From positions 1-32,259 of the forward strand of contig JAILAA010000154.1 in assembly GCA_024681875.1 (NCBI GenBank): 32,259 nucleotides of DNA, read 5' to 3'. The notes beneath the pieces were generated by a model, which was not told the DNA's origin, did no database searches, and saw only the letters and a list, made by a program, of their open reading frames with translations. Shown here piece after piece: positions 1-11,312 of the stretch. The position numbers and the translations under genes are program-made. The number at the start of each line of letters is the position of its first letter. Positions within the stretch are counted from its first letter, which is position 1. The stretch is from Prevotella sp. (GTDB taxonomy: Bacteria; Bacteroidota; Bacteroidia; Bacteroidales; Bacteroidaceae).

Positions 1-1548
1 GTAGAAACCATCAACTTCGCAAAGTTACTTGTCAAGAAACAGAAAGACCTTAACGTCGGTGGAGTATTGGCATCTATTCAGCCGCAACAGCTATTTGAGG
101 CTACGGGAATAAAGCCGTCAGTAGGTGTACTTAACAAACCCGGTCAATTGGATAAAGGCGACACCCAAATCATCGACGAACTTCCTCTAGATTATTCCAT
201 TCTTGATGAGATTGACTACAAATATCCGATGTCCAATGCTTTCTATGGGTATATGTCACGAGGTTGTATCCGTCATTGTGCTTTCTGTGCTGTGCCGACA
301 TTGGAACCAGTTTACAATCCATACATCACTTTGACTGATAGGGTTAATGGTATTCGGGAACGTTATGGCGACCAGAAGGATTTGCTATTGATGGACAACA
401 ATGTGTTGGCTTCTGAACGCTTTGCTGACATCATCAACGAAATAAGAGCATGTGGTTTTGAACGTGGTGCAAAGTTTTCACAACCAAATCTGCTTGAGAT
501 TGCAATCAGAAACCTGCGTGACGGATGGAACGACAGGGCCTATATCCGCAAGTCACAATCGCTGATGAGCGAGTTCTACGATAGTCTTACGAACAAAGAA
601 GAGTCGTACGCTGTCTATTGTATCCTTGAGAAATACCACATCAAGAAACTAATTACTTCGAAGAAAGAGAATCTGTTGGCAGCATATGAGGAGATAAGAC
701 CCTTTTATGAAAAGCATTTCCATCCAGGATTAAAGCAACGATATGTGGATTTCAACCAAGGGGTAGATGCTCGCTTGTTTACCGAGGAGAAAGCTCGCCT
801 TCTGGCTTCAATTGCTATACGGCCGTTGCGTATTGCGTTTGACGACATAAAGACTCGTCCTGCATATGAAAAGGCTATTCGGTGGAGTGTTTCTACTGGT
901 ATCAAAGACTTCTCGAACTATCTGCTATATAATTTCAAAGACGAACCGATAGATTTGTATCGACGCTTAAAAATCAACGTTGATTTGTGCGAGGAACTAA
1001 ATGTGAACATCTATTCTTTCCCAATGAAGTACCACCCGTTGCATGGAGAGAATAGCCACGATAGAGATTATATTGGAGAGCATTGGAACCGTAAATATAT
1101 TCGAGCCATTCAAGCAATATTGAACAGTACCAAGGGCAAAGTCGGCAAAGGTATTGAGTTCTTTGGAGAGGCCTTTGGCCATACGGAGAAAGAGTATCTC
1201 GAATTGCTCGAAATGCCGGAAACTTTTATCCTTTATCGCTTTTTCTTCAAATGGCTTGATGAAAAGAACGGTCGTGGTACAGAACATTGGAAAGGGTTGT
1301 GGTATCATTGCAAGGAGAAAATGTCCGAGTCGGAATGGAACAAAATCGAAGAGGTGATTCATACCAATGTGTTTAATGACGATACTATTCTTGACTTTGC
1401 CGATGATGAGGTGAGAGATCTGTTGCGTTGTTATGTAGATTACCGCAAAGACATCATCACACCTGGTACCGAGCTTTACAACTTGAAGAAAGAATACGAC
1501 CAGCACCCAACAAGAAAGTTGCGGAGAAAGGAAAACCATGAAGAGTAG
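1..1548 (+). CDS. Radical SAM protein, 5' end outside window
   Basis: The reading frame is open from base 1, so the gene begins left of the window; 515 residues are visible. A radical SAM cluster motif CIRHCAFC (CX3CX2C, visible residues 89-96) marks an AdoMet-dependent [4Fe-4S] enzyme. A later stretch, FNQGVDARLF, resembles the strand after the cluster in B12-binding-type radical SAM proteins, so a cobalamin-binding N-terminus may lie upstream; this is an inference. The C-terminal ~200 residues are charged and helical with no motif I recognise. The stop overlaps the next gene's start by 11 bases, suggesting translational coupling. The DNA is visibly AT-richer than the housekeeping genes to the right, consistent with acquired DNA. 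The substrate is unknown. Confidence 0.85.
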   Translation, partial: VETINFAKLLVKKQKDLNVGGVLASIQPQQLFEATGIKPSVGVLNKPGQLDKGDTQIIDELPLDYSILDEIDYKYPMSNAFYGYMSRGCIRHCAFCAVPTLEPVYNPYITLTDRVNGIRERYGDQKDLLLMDNNVLASERFADIINEIRACGFERGAKFSQPNLLEIAIRNLRDGWNDRAYIRKSQSLMSEFYDSLTNKEESYAVYCILEKYHIKKLITSKKENLLAAYEEIRPFYEKHFHPGLKQRYVDFNQGVDARLFTEEKARLLASIAIRPLRIAFDDIKTRPAYEKAIRWSVSTGIKDFSNYLLYNFKDEPIDLYRRLKINVDLCEELNVNIYSFPMKYHPLHGENSHDRDYIGEHWNRKYIRAIQAILNSTKGKVGKGIEFFGEAFGHTEKEYLELLEMPETFILYRFFFKWLDEKNGRGTEHWKGLWYHCKEKMSESEWNKIEEVIHTNVFNDDTILDFADDEVRDLLRCYVDYRKDIITPGTELYNLKKEYDQHPTRKLRRKENHEE

Positions 1549-3805
1549 CTTGCAAGAATATTACAGCGAGTTGTGTGAGCAACTATCAGTTCGGGCAAAA
1601 AATGTATTGAGAACAAACAAACTATACGAGTGTTCTGCATTTTTAGAAAAAACATCGAAGCCGTATTTCTCATTTATGAACTTACGGAATGCTGGGAAGA
1701 AAACAGCAGAAGAGCTTGATTCGTTATTGAAGAACTTGATGGGATTTCTGGCAGAAAAAACAGAAGATGAACCTATAATCATAACTGAAAATGAGCAAAC
1801 AAAAATTGAGTTTAGTCGTAAGATTAATACTCCCCTAATAGAATACAATCTTTCTGTGCGCTCAATTAATTGCCTAAAAAAAGAAGGAATAATAACATTA
1901 GGTGATTTAGTGACATTTGATAGAGATGCTATTTTAAAAATTCGTTCTTTAGGAAAGTCTTCGTTTCTGGAAATTGAAAATGTTGTTTTTTCAGAAGGGT
2001 TCCACTGGAAAATGGATATTAGCAAATATTGCAATGTAAATGATCCTGAAAAACAATTTATAGATTCAAAATTCTACTTTCTTTCAAGAATAGATAAAGA
2101 CTATGTACTCTCGTTCAAGGAGAAAAATGGTCATTTCCCAATGCTATTTCTTCTATATAAGACTCTTGATATTTTAACAGAATACGAGCGAGAGGTTTTA
2201 AAACTATCATGGGGCATTAAGAACTCTTCATTTCCACCCAATAACAACACATTACAAGACATTTCCGAATGGAACGAAGAAACGATTACACCAATGTCTT
2301 TGGATGAAATCGCTAATTCGTTTTGTCTAACGCGAGAACGGATTCGGCAGATATTGGATAAAGCTAATAAAAGATTAAACACAAGTGGCCTAGTAAAGCA
2401 ACTGTCTCAATATGAGGACTGGAAATTCTATGAAATCGGCTTGCTTCAGCCATTTCTGTTCTTTGGCGACTTGACTTTCGAAAAGACCAAGTTCGAAAAA
2501 GATAATATTGTTGAATATATAAAAGAACATTCGTCTGCTAAATGGATTGGTGAGTTTGTCGCAGGAGTGCCGAGTTTCTCGGTCAATCTTTGTTGTTTTA
2601 TTATTCGAATGAAAGGTATGGTTCCATATTGGGTTGATTTTGATAAGAAAGAGTTGTCACCACGATGTAATTCAACTGAAGTTGCCACACCATTTCTTTA
2701 TATCAACTATCAATTAAACGAATACAATTATAGTAAGGCAATTAAAGAAATATGTAGGCTACAGAAGGTTAAAAAATCAGATGATATTGCCATCCCTATA
2801 ATTAGTTACTTTATTGAAAATGAAATATATTGGTACAGAAAACACGAGCCAACTGCAAGAGAGCAAGAGAGTATAGTTCAATTACTTATTAGATTGGCAC
2901 AAATTCTTTGTGATGTTCAAATGGAAGGTGATTGCTTTGTATTTAAAGCGAATAGGATTGACTATAGCAACCTGTTGTATGAAATCCTTAGAGAAGCCGG
3001 GGAAAGAGTGCATCGTGATGTGTTATTTGAAAGTCTGAAAAATATTTGTCAAGAAAAAGGGCTCAGTAGTTTTGATTACACAGATCCTACACAAATCACA
3101 CAATTCCTTTCAAGAGACTCAAGAATAGTTCCAATAGGAAAATCCTCATATTGGGGGTTGAAAGAGTGGGGAGAATTGTCAGGAAGTATTCGTGGAATAT
3201 CGATGAAACTTATGCACAAATCAAAAGTTCCTATTCAAATTGAGGAACTCGCAAAAGAAGTATTAAAACATCGACCAGATTCCGCAATGGATAACGTAAT
3301 GACAATAATCAGACAATCTGTTTATATGGGTGAATTGCTTTTGTTTTTTGATGATTATATTGGGTTGCCAAAAAAGAAATATGACGAAAAATTCATAATA
3401 TACCCTAGATCGTTTCAGGAGTGGATTGATACTTTTAAAGATTTTGTAATTAAAAACAAAAGGTTGCCATATAGTGGTCAACTTGGATATGAAGGCTATC
3501 TGTATCGTTGGCACTATAAAGCAAGTCAATTAACCGAGCTTTCTGCAGAAGAGATTCTGCAGTTTGACGCGCTTGAAAAAGAAATTGCACATTATCCTCA
3601 CAATGCTACAGAAACCAAGTTCCTTCACAACTGCAACTTGTACAAGAAATTTATAGAAGGAAATAACCGTATGCTTAAAGAATCGGATGACCGAGAACTC
3701 TTCAAATGGTTTAGTTCTGCTAGTCGCGATTATTACACATACGATGACAATCGGAATAAATACTTCAGCAAACTGATACAGTATATTTCAATAAAACTAT
3801 TCTAA
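1538..3805 (+). CDS. Alpha-CTD / sigma-region-4 hybrid DNA-binding protein
   Basis: This 755-residue protein combines RNA-polymerase-derived DNA-binding modules. Residues ~14-66 and more clearly ~97-152 (LSVRSINCLKKEGI, then LGDL and IRSLGKSS) resemble the helix-hairpin-helix C-terminal domain of RNA polymerase alpha. Residues ~213-282 (LTEYEREVLKLSWG, then SLDEIANSFCLTRERIRQI) match sigma-70 region 4. Residues ~472-542 and ~552-612 look like winged-helix/HARE-HTH-type units, and 618-755 may hold two helicase-associated-like helical repeats; these last calls are tentative. No core-polymerase or sigma region 2 motif is seen, so it is unlikely to be a complete sigma factor. It probably binds DNA, and its 11-base overlap with the radical SAM gene implies a shared pathway. 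Function is unknown. Confidence 0.85.
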   Translation: MKSSLQEYYSELCEQLSVRAKNVLRTNKLYECSAFLEKTSKPYFSFMNLRNAGKKTAEELDSLLKNLMGFLAEKTEDEPIIITENEQTKIEFSRKINTPLIEYNLSVRSINCLKKEGIITLGDLVTFDRDAILKIRSLGKSSFLEIENVVFSEGFHWKMDISKYCNVNDPEKQFIDSKFYFLSRIDKDYVLSFKEKNGHFPMLFLLYKTLDILTEYEREVLKLSWGIKNSSFPPNNNTLQDISEWNEETITPMSLDEIANSFCLTRERIRQILDKANKRLNTSGLVKQLSQYEDWKFYEIGLLQPFLFFGDLTFEKTKFEKDNIVEYIKEHSSAKWIGEFVAGVPSFSVNLCCFIIRMKGMVPYWVDFDKKELSPRCNSTEVATPFLYINYQLNEYNYSKAIKEICRLQKVKKSDDIAIPIISYFIENEIYWYRKHEPTAREQESIVQLLIRLAQILCDVQMEGDCFVFKANRIDYSNLLYEILREAGERVHRDVLFESLKNICQEKGLSSFDYTDPTQITQFLSRDSRIVPIGKSSYWGLKEWGELSGSIRGISMKLMHKSKVPIQIEELAKEVLKHRPDSAMDNVMTIIRQSVYMGELLLFFDDYIGLPKKKYDEKFIIYPRSFQEWIDTFKDFVIKNKRLPYSGQLGYEGYLYRWHYKASQLTELSAEEILQFDALEKEIAHYPHNATETKFLHNCNLYKKFIEGNNRMLKESDDRELFKWFSSASRDYYTYDDNRNKYFSKLIQYISIKLF

Positions 3806-3827
3806 ATTTTTTTTATTCTGTTTTCAT

Positions 3828-3982
3828 TTTTCTTGCCCATGATGGTCTGCTTTATGCAGTGACGGTGTCGGAGACGGTCTCGTTGATGATCTCGCTCAGT
3901 TGCTTGGAGGCTTCGCCTTTCTCGATCTTGAAGATGATCTTCTCTTCCTCGGTGGTGATGTTGATGGCGTCGCCTGTCAAAA
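3828..3982 (-). pseudogene. Duplicated 3' end of clpC (plus pspC start codon)
   Basis: These 155 bases match 5686-5840 with four mismatches and no indels. They carry the last ~42 codons of clpC with its TAA stop, and the first few codons of pspC. Three mismatches change amino acids conservatively (T to A, D to E, V to I relative to the resident clpC) and the fourth is between the genes. The frame is intact, so the copy resembles an allele from a related strain more than a decayed duplicate. There is no promoter or gene body, so it should be non-functional. Confidence 0.9.
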
Positions 3983-3992
3983 CGCCTCACTC

Positions 3993-4078
3993 GATTGCTA
4001 TTTTGGCATGATCAGCCAGGCGATAATGTAGACCCAGAGTCCAATGGTGCTACATAGAAACAGGTTCACTTTATCAGG
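3993..4078 (-). pseudogene. Duplicated 3' end of the pspC-like gene
   Basis: This segment matches 5495-5582 with a few substitutions and one-base gaps, and encodes the C-terminal ~20 residues of the PspC-like protein (ending LIMPK then stop), with Gly changed to Ser. In the resident locus the pspC 3' end lies left of the clpC end; here it lies right of the clpC fragment, separated by about 10 bases. This copy and the resident one bracket the ATPase gene as direct repeats. Confidence 0.85.
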
Positions 4079-4088
4079 TTGAATTGCT

Positions 4089-5219
4089 TTATGCTAGCAC
4101 ATCCAAATAGTTGTCTGGTGTCACCACTGTGAATGGCATTTCGCCGTAGGCTTTTGTGAAATCGGCAGGAACTTTGGCATTGCCTTTCTTAGTGTTCCAT
4201 TTCATTTCGTAAAGGTATAGCTGCCCATCTCTTTCCTCAACAAAATCTATCTCTTGTTGCGTAGTGGTGCGCCAAAAATAGTAATTGGCATAACGTCTGT
4301 TATTATGATTGTACTTTATTATTTCGCTAATGATGAAATTTTCCCACAATGCTCCCACATCACTGCGCAACGACAATGGGTTGAGGTTTTGTATCAGGGT
4401 GTTGCGTATCCCGTTATCATAGAAGTATATCTTTTTCCCATGTTTCAACTCGGAGCGCAGATTACGACTTAATGCGGGTAGTCTGAATAGTATGTAGCAT
4501 TTTTCCAACAAGTCAATGTATTTTTCAACTGTTTTGGAATCAGAGCCGACGGTTTGCGCCAATTCATTATAAGATACTTCGCTCCCCACCTGTAATGCCA
4601 ATGCCACCAATAATTTTTCAATCAATACGGGCTTTCTCACACCCTCCATAGAAAGTAGATCCTGATACATATAGCTACCCGACAAGTTCATCAGTATCTC
4701 ATGAGTGTCACCAATGTTGTTTATGACATCGGGATATGATCCAAAGACAAGACGCGAATCAAGCATGCTTTTCGTTCGCAGTATACCTAGGTTTTCAACA
4801 AGTTCTTGAGTAGAGAACGGATAGAGGTGATACTCGAACTTGCGTCCAGTAAGCGGCTCATTGAGGGAACCCTGTAACAATAATGACGACGAGCCTGTGA
4901 TAAGCAACTGAACCTCTGGCATATTGTCGGTTATCAGTTTCATGGCCAATCCTATACCTTGTACACGTTGTGCTTCGTCAATCATGACAATCTTATGAGA
5001 TCCTATCATTCTCTGTAACTCTGCTCGGTTCACATTGGTCAGCAATTCCCTCACTTCCGGATCGTCGCAATTTAAGGTCAAAACATCGTTTTTTTCTGAT
5101 AATATCTGTCGAAAAAGTGTACTTTTACCCACTTGCCGAGCACCTATAAGGATGATGGCCTTACCGTTAAATAACCTATTCTCAATTGTTTGCTGGAGTT
5201 TTCTGCGTAATAAATCCAT
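4089..5219 (-). CDS. AAA_14/DUF4143 family ATPase
   Basis: The 376-residue protein has a Walker A motif GARQVGKST (26-34), a Walker B IVMIDE (77-82) and an arginine-finger/sensor-like LLITGSSS near 105-112, the layout of the AAA_14 family. The C-terminal half looks like DUF4143. Near the end, D325 in EIDF and E338-x-K340 form a D...ExK signature like that of the PD-(D/E)xK nuclease fold; catalysis is not established. Such genes are common, mobile and of unknown function in Bacteroidetes. The gene is AT-rich, opposite in strand to the radical SAM pair, and sits between direct repeats of the pspC 3' end, so it probably arrived as its own cassette. Confidence 0.9.
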   Translation of the reverse strand: MDLLRRKLQQTIENRLFNGKAIILIGARQVGKSTLFRQILSEKNDVLTLNCDDPEVRELLTNVNRAELQRMIGSHKIVMIDEAQRVQGIGLAMKLITDNMPEVQLLITGSSSLLLQGSLNEPLTGRKFEYHLYPFSTQELVENLGILRTKSMLDSRLVFGSYPDVINNIGDTHEILMNLSGSYMYQDLLSMEGVRKPVLIEKLLVALALQVGSEVSYNELAQTVGSDSKTVEKYIDLLEKCYILFRLPALSRNLRSELKHGKKIYFYDNGIRNTLIQNLNPLSLRSDVGALWENFIISEIIKYNHNNRRYANYYFWRTTTQQEIDFVEERDGQLYLYEMKWNTKKGNAKVPADFTKAYGEMPFTVVTPDNYLDVLA

Positions 5220-5500
5220 GCTTTCATTCTATTAATTTCAATTGCAAAAATACATAAAAAAATTATATAATCCAAAAAATTATACTAATTTTTCGGATTA
5301 TAATCCAAAAAATCATATTGAATTTTTGTATTAGGGTGACGCGGTGACATGAATTGTGGGTGTGTGGAATGGCTGTTCTGATTGTGGAATCATGTATACT
5401 GAATCCGATAGAATCAGATGATTTATTGACAATCAACAAAATAAGTCGCTATCAACAAATGGGTTTCTAAATCTGAGAATATTTATTCTCGCCTGATTGG
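5220..5500. other. AT-rich intergenic region between ATPase gene and pspC
   Basis: No convincing coding frame is seen here. The left part holds the ATATAATCC-type palindrome near the ATPase start. The right end holds a 7-base inverted repeat GAGAATA/TATTCTC (5475-5490) just past the pspC stop, which could help end the clpC-pspC transcript but lacks a clear T-tract. The stretch 5335-5470 shows nothing I can name. Confidence 0.6.
5263..5317. promoter_or_regulatory. Palindrome and repeated half-sites upstream of the ATPase gene
   Basis: A perfect 12-base palindrome GGATTATAATCC lies at 5295-5306, and the sequence TATAATCCAAAAAAT occurs both in it and about 33 bases away at 5266-5280. The pair sits 45-100 bases upstream of the ATPase start codon, where a promoter and operator would be expected. 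Binding of a regulator, possibly the ATPase itself, is an inference. Confidence 0.4.
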
Positions 5501-5698
5501 CTATTTTGGCATGATCAGCCAGGCGATAATGTAGACCCACAGTCCAATGGTGCCACATAGGAACAGTATCACCATTATCAGGCGCAGCAGGGTGGAGTCC
5601 ATGTTCAGATAGCTGGCCAGGCCGCCGCACACGCCGGCGATTTTTCGGTCGGTGCGGCTGAGCCTCAGCTTCTTTTTCTTTCTTCTTTTCTTGCCCAT
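5501..5698 (-). CDS. PspC-domain small membrane protein
   Basis: This 65-residue protein starts with a lysine/arginine-rich segment (MGKKRRKKKK), followed by the PspC hallmark RKIAGVCGGLASYL (about residues 18-31) and one hydrophobic helix (about 40-62). It is close to the typical minimal PspC domain length. PspC proteins are inner-membrane components linked to envelope stress. It begins 11 bases after the clpC stop on the same strand, so the two are likely one transcript. Part of its 3' end is duplicated at 3993-4078. Confidence 0.85.
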   Translation of the reverse strand: MGKKRRKKKKLRLSRTDRKIAGVCGGLASYLNMDSTLLRLIMVILFLCGTIGLWVYIIAWLIMPK

Positions 5699-5709
5699 GA
5701 TGGTCCGCT

Positions 5710-8295
<2,586 letters not shown>

Positions 8296-8351
8296 ATAAT
8301 ATATTGTGTTTCTTTATGTTATACTTATTTCAAAAGATGAAAAACCAATAT

Positions 8352-8381
8352 CAAAGATATTACATTTATTGCAGTAACAAA
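8352..8381 (-). promoter_or_regulatory. Candidate clpC promoter
   Basis: Read on the minus strand, TTTG (8378-8381) and TATCTTTG (8352-8359) are 18 bases apart, close to the Bacteroidetes consensus TTTG-N19-21-TAnnTTTG. The start of transcription would be about 50 bases before the clpC ATG. Confidence 0.55.
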
Positions 8382-8400
8382 TTCATTGCCAAAGTATATT

Positions 8401-8420
8401 TTCAACAACACGCTGTTGAA
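8401..8420. promoter_or_regulatory. Inverted repeat upstream of the clpC promoter
   Basis: TTCAACA and TGTTGAA (8401-8407 and 8414-8420) form a perfect 7-base inverted repeat with a 6-base spacer, lying 20 bases upstream of the putative clpC -33 element. Its position suits a dimeric regulator site, but the protein is unknown. Confidence 0.35.
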
Positions 8421-8534
8421 GAGACTGACAAAATGGCGGACACCACAGGGACGTGATGATGGGCGCCGGACACCGGCCTCACTCTTGGCAACAGGGCTTT
8501 GTTCATAAATAATATTAAAAAAATCATAAAAGCC

Positions 8535-8565
8535 TTTACTATATGGAGAAAAAAACGTAATTTTG
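8535..8565 (+). promoter_or_regulatory. Candidate gyrA promoter
   Basis: TTTA (8535-8538) and TAATTTTG (8558-8565) are 19 bases apart. This matches the Bacteroidetes promoter with one mismatch in the upstream element, and would give a leader of roughly 60 bases before gyrA. Confidence 0.5.
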
Positions 8566-8631
8566 CTTTTTATATATAGAATACTTATTATTTATAAGAG
8601 ATTATAAACCAAAAGCATAAAATAAAACTCG

Positions 8632-11232
8632 ATGATATCTGAAAACGAAAAAATCACCAGAGTCGATATTGAGTCCGAAATGAAGTCGGCTTATATTGAC
8701 TATGCCATGTCGGTTATCGTCTCACGCGCACTGCCTGATGTACGCGACGGACTGAAGCCTGTGCATCGCCGCATCCTCTATGCGATGAACGATATGGGAC
8801 TCTACTACAACACTCCTTACAAAAAGTCTGCCACTGTTGTCGGCGAGGTGCTGGGTAAGTACCATCCCCATGGCGATTCTTCGGTCTACGGCGCCATGGT
8901 GCGTCTGGCACAGCCCTGGAACATGCGCTATATGCTGGTCGACGGTCAAGGTAACTTCGGCTCCATCGACGGCGACGGCGCAGCAGCCATGCGTTACACC
9001 GAGGCCCGCATGAAACAAATCACCAACGAGATGTTGGCAGATATCGACAAAGACACTGTCGACATGATGCCCACCTACGACAACAGCCGCGTGGAACCCA
9101 CCGTGTTGCCGACCAAGATACCCAACCTGCTCGTCAACGGCTCGAACGGTATCGCAGTAGGTATGGCCACCAATATGCCCACCCATAACCTCCGTGAGGT
9201 GCTCAACGGATGCATCGCCTACATCGACAACCTCGACATCACTGTCGACGAGCTGATGCAGCACATCACCGCCCCCGATTTTCCTGGCGGCGGCATCATC
9301 TACGGCTACGACGGCGTCCGCGAGGCTTATGCCACCGGCCGCGGCACCATCGTCATCCGCTCCGAAGCCTCTATCGAGACCGACTCGAAGGGCCGCAACA
9401 TCATCGTCGTCAAAGAGATACCCTATGGCGTCAACAAGTCGGAGATGATCAAGCGCCAGGCACAGCTGGTAAAGGACGGAAAGATTGTGGGCATTACCGA
9501 CATCAAGGACGAGTCGGACAAGGACGGTATCCGCGTGGTGTACTATCTGCGTCACGACGTGGTGCCCAACATCATCCTCAACAAGCTGTTTCAGCTCTCC
9601 GAGCTGCAGTCGTCCTTCGCTGTCAACAATATCGCGCTGGTGAAGGGCAGACCCGTGCTGCTGAACCTGAAAGACCTGATCCGCAACTTTGTGGAACACC
9701 GCGAAGAGGTGGTCACTCGTCGCACCCGTTACGAGATGGCCGAGGCCGAGAAACGTGCCCACATCTTGCAAGGCTTGCTGAAAGCACTGGATATCATCGA
9801 CGAAATAATCGCCATGATCCGCGCCTCCCAGACAGCCGACGAGGCACGCCAGAAACTGATGGACACCTGGGGCTTCTCCGATGTCCAGGCAAGAGCTATC
9901 GTCGAGATGCGTCTGCGTCAGCTCACAGGCTTGGAGCGCGAAAAGTTGCAGGAGGAATACGACGAGAAAATGCGCTTCATCGAGCGCTGCAGAGAGATTC
10001 TGGGCAACCACGACGTGCTGATGTCGGTCATCAAACAGGAGTTTGCCGACATCCGCGACAAATATGGCGACGACCGCCGCACCCGTATCGAGTTCGCCTC
10101 CAGCAACTTCAGTGTGGAGGATATGATTCCTGACGACAAGGTGGTCATCACCATCTCGCATCTGGGTTATATCAAACGTACCCTGCTGTCGGAATACAAG
10201 GCGCAGAGTAGGGGAGGCGTGGGCTCGAAAGGCAGCTCGGTGCGCAACGAGGACTTTGTGGAGCACATCTTCACATGCACCAACCACAACTACCTCCTGT
10301 TCTTCACGGAGAAGGGCCGCTGCTTCTGGAAACGCGCTTTCGAGATTCCCGAGGGCGGCAAGGACTCCAAGGGTCGTGCCATCATGAATCTCATCAACAT
10401 CGCCGACGACAAGGTGAAGGCATACCTCAACGTGGAGAACCTCAAGGACGAGGATTATCTCAACAATCACTATATCGTGCTCTGCACCAAACAGGGTATT
10501 GTCAAGAAGACTACGCTCGACGCATACTCGCGTCCGCGCACCAACGGCATCATCGCCGTGGGCATCCGCGAAGGCGACGAGCTGCTTACGGCTACGCTTA
10601 CAGATGGCAACAGCGAGTTGCTCCTGGCCTCGAAGAATGGCAAGGTGGTTCGCTGCCACGAGGGCGAATTCCGCCCCATGGGCCGTGGCGCTTCGGGCGT
10701 AAAGGGCATTTCACTTGAGAATGAGAACGATGCTGTCATCAGCATGCTCAGCACCAACAACGACGAAGAGGATGTCCTTGTTGTCAGCGAAAACGGATTC
10801 GGTAAAAGATCACAGCTGAAATACGATCCCGAGAAGAACCTCGGCTATCGTCCCACTCACCGTGGTGGCAAGGGCGTCATGACCATGAAGGTCACCGAGA
10901 AAACCGGTGGCATCATCGCTCTCATGAACGTCAATGACGACAACGACCTGATGATTATCAACCGTTCGGGCATCACCATCAGGATGCACATCGCCGACCT
11001 GCGCGTGCTGGGTCGTGCCACGCAGGGCGTGAAACTGATCAATCTGCGCGGCAAAGACACCATCGCTTCCATCACCAAAGTGGATGCCGACCCCGAGGAA
11101 GAGGCCGAGCCCGTTGATGGTGAAGTGATTGTAGAACAAGAAAATACCACTGATGCCGACGCCGAAAACCAAGTAGGGGAGACCTCCGAAAGCGAACAGA
11201 CGGCAGGAGAGGAGCAGACCGACAACCAATAG
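8632..11232 (+). CDS. gyrA: DNA gyrase subunit A
   Basis: This 866-residue protein is the DNA breakage-reunion subunit of gyrase. The catalytic tyrosine is Y122 in [10 protein letters not shown]. The quinolone-resistance region reads [17 protein letters not shown], with Ser83 as in E. coli but glycine at the position of E. coli Asp87. The C-terminal beta-pinwheel begins after a modified GyrA box, [10 protein letters not shown] (about 523-532), and the protein ends in an acidic Glu/Asp-rich tail. Length is usual. It is transcribed away from clpC, and the TPR gene follows 80 bases later with no visible terminator between. The ATG at 8632 gives the usual N-terminus; no Shine-Dalgarno site is seen, as is normal in this phylum. 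Confidence 0.98.
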   Translation: MISENEKITRVDIESEMKSAYIDYAMSVIVSRALPDVRDGLKPVHRRILYAMNDMGLYYNTPYKKSATVVGEVLGKYHPHGDSSVYGAMVRLAQPWNMRYMLVDGQGNFGSIDGDGAAAMRYTEARMKQITNEMLADIDKDTVDMMPTYDNSRVEPTVLPTKIPNLLVNGSNGIAVGMATNMPTHNLREVLNGCIAYIDNLDITVDELMQHITAPDFPGGGIIYGYDGVREAYATGRGTIVIRSEASIETDSKGRNIIVVKEIPYGVNKSEMIKRQAQLVKDGKIVGITDIKDESDKDGIRVVYYLRHDVVPNIILNKLFQLSELQSSFAVNNIALVKGRPVLLNLKDLIRNFVEHREEVVTRRTRYEMAEAEKRAHILQGLLKALDIIDEIIAMIRASQTADEARQKLMDTWGFSDVQARAIVEMRLRQLTGLEREKLQEEYDEKMRFIERCREILGNHDVLMSVIKQEFADIRDKYGDDRRTRIEFASSNFSVEDMIPDDKVVITISHLGYIKRTLLSEYKAQSRGGVGSKGSSVRNEDFVEHIFTCTNHNYLLFFTEKGRCFWKRAFEIPEGGKDSKGRAIMNLINIADDKVKAYLNVENLKDEDYLNNHYIVLCTKQGIVKKTTLDAYSRPRTNGIIAVGIREGDELLTATLTDGNSELLLASKNGKVVRCHEGEFRPMGRGASGVKGISLENENDAVISMLSTNNDEEDVLVVSENGFGKRSQLKYDPEKNLGYRPTHRGGKGVMTMKVTEKTGGIIALMNVNDDNDLMIINRSGITIRMHIADLRVLGRATQGVKLINLRGKDTIASITKVDADPEEEAEPVDGEVIVEQENTTDADAENQVGETSESEQTAGEEQTDNQ

Positions 11233-11312
11233 TTAATCTTTCTTAAACGTGCAAGTTTATAAATAAAAAGAAGACAAATTAATAAAATAAAAACCACAAA
11301 CAATTTTTAGCC

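Larger units (their letters stand above)
8296..8631. other. Divergent clpC-gyrA intergenic region
   Basis: These 336 bases are mostly AT-rich and carry promoters for both flanking genes. A GC-rich patch at 8430-8500 contains a short hairpin GCCGG/CCGGC (8465-8477). An 18-codon frame starts at 8456, but nothing supports translation. Confidence 0.6.

Noticed and set aside
3802..3990. Arg/His-rich small frame over the duplicated clpC end
   Set aside because: It is in the wrong frame; the segment is a copy of the clpC 3' end, which explains its conservation.
8456..8512. 18-codon frame in the clpC-gyrA gap
   Set aside because: No promoter, conservation or start signal supports it, and it lies upstream of the gyrA promoter.
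8722..10659. 645-codon open frame opposite gyrA
   Set aside because: Antisense shadow of gyrA produced by codon bias; no start region, motif or promoter supports it.
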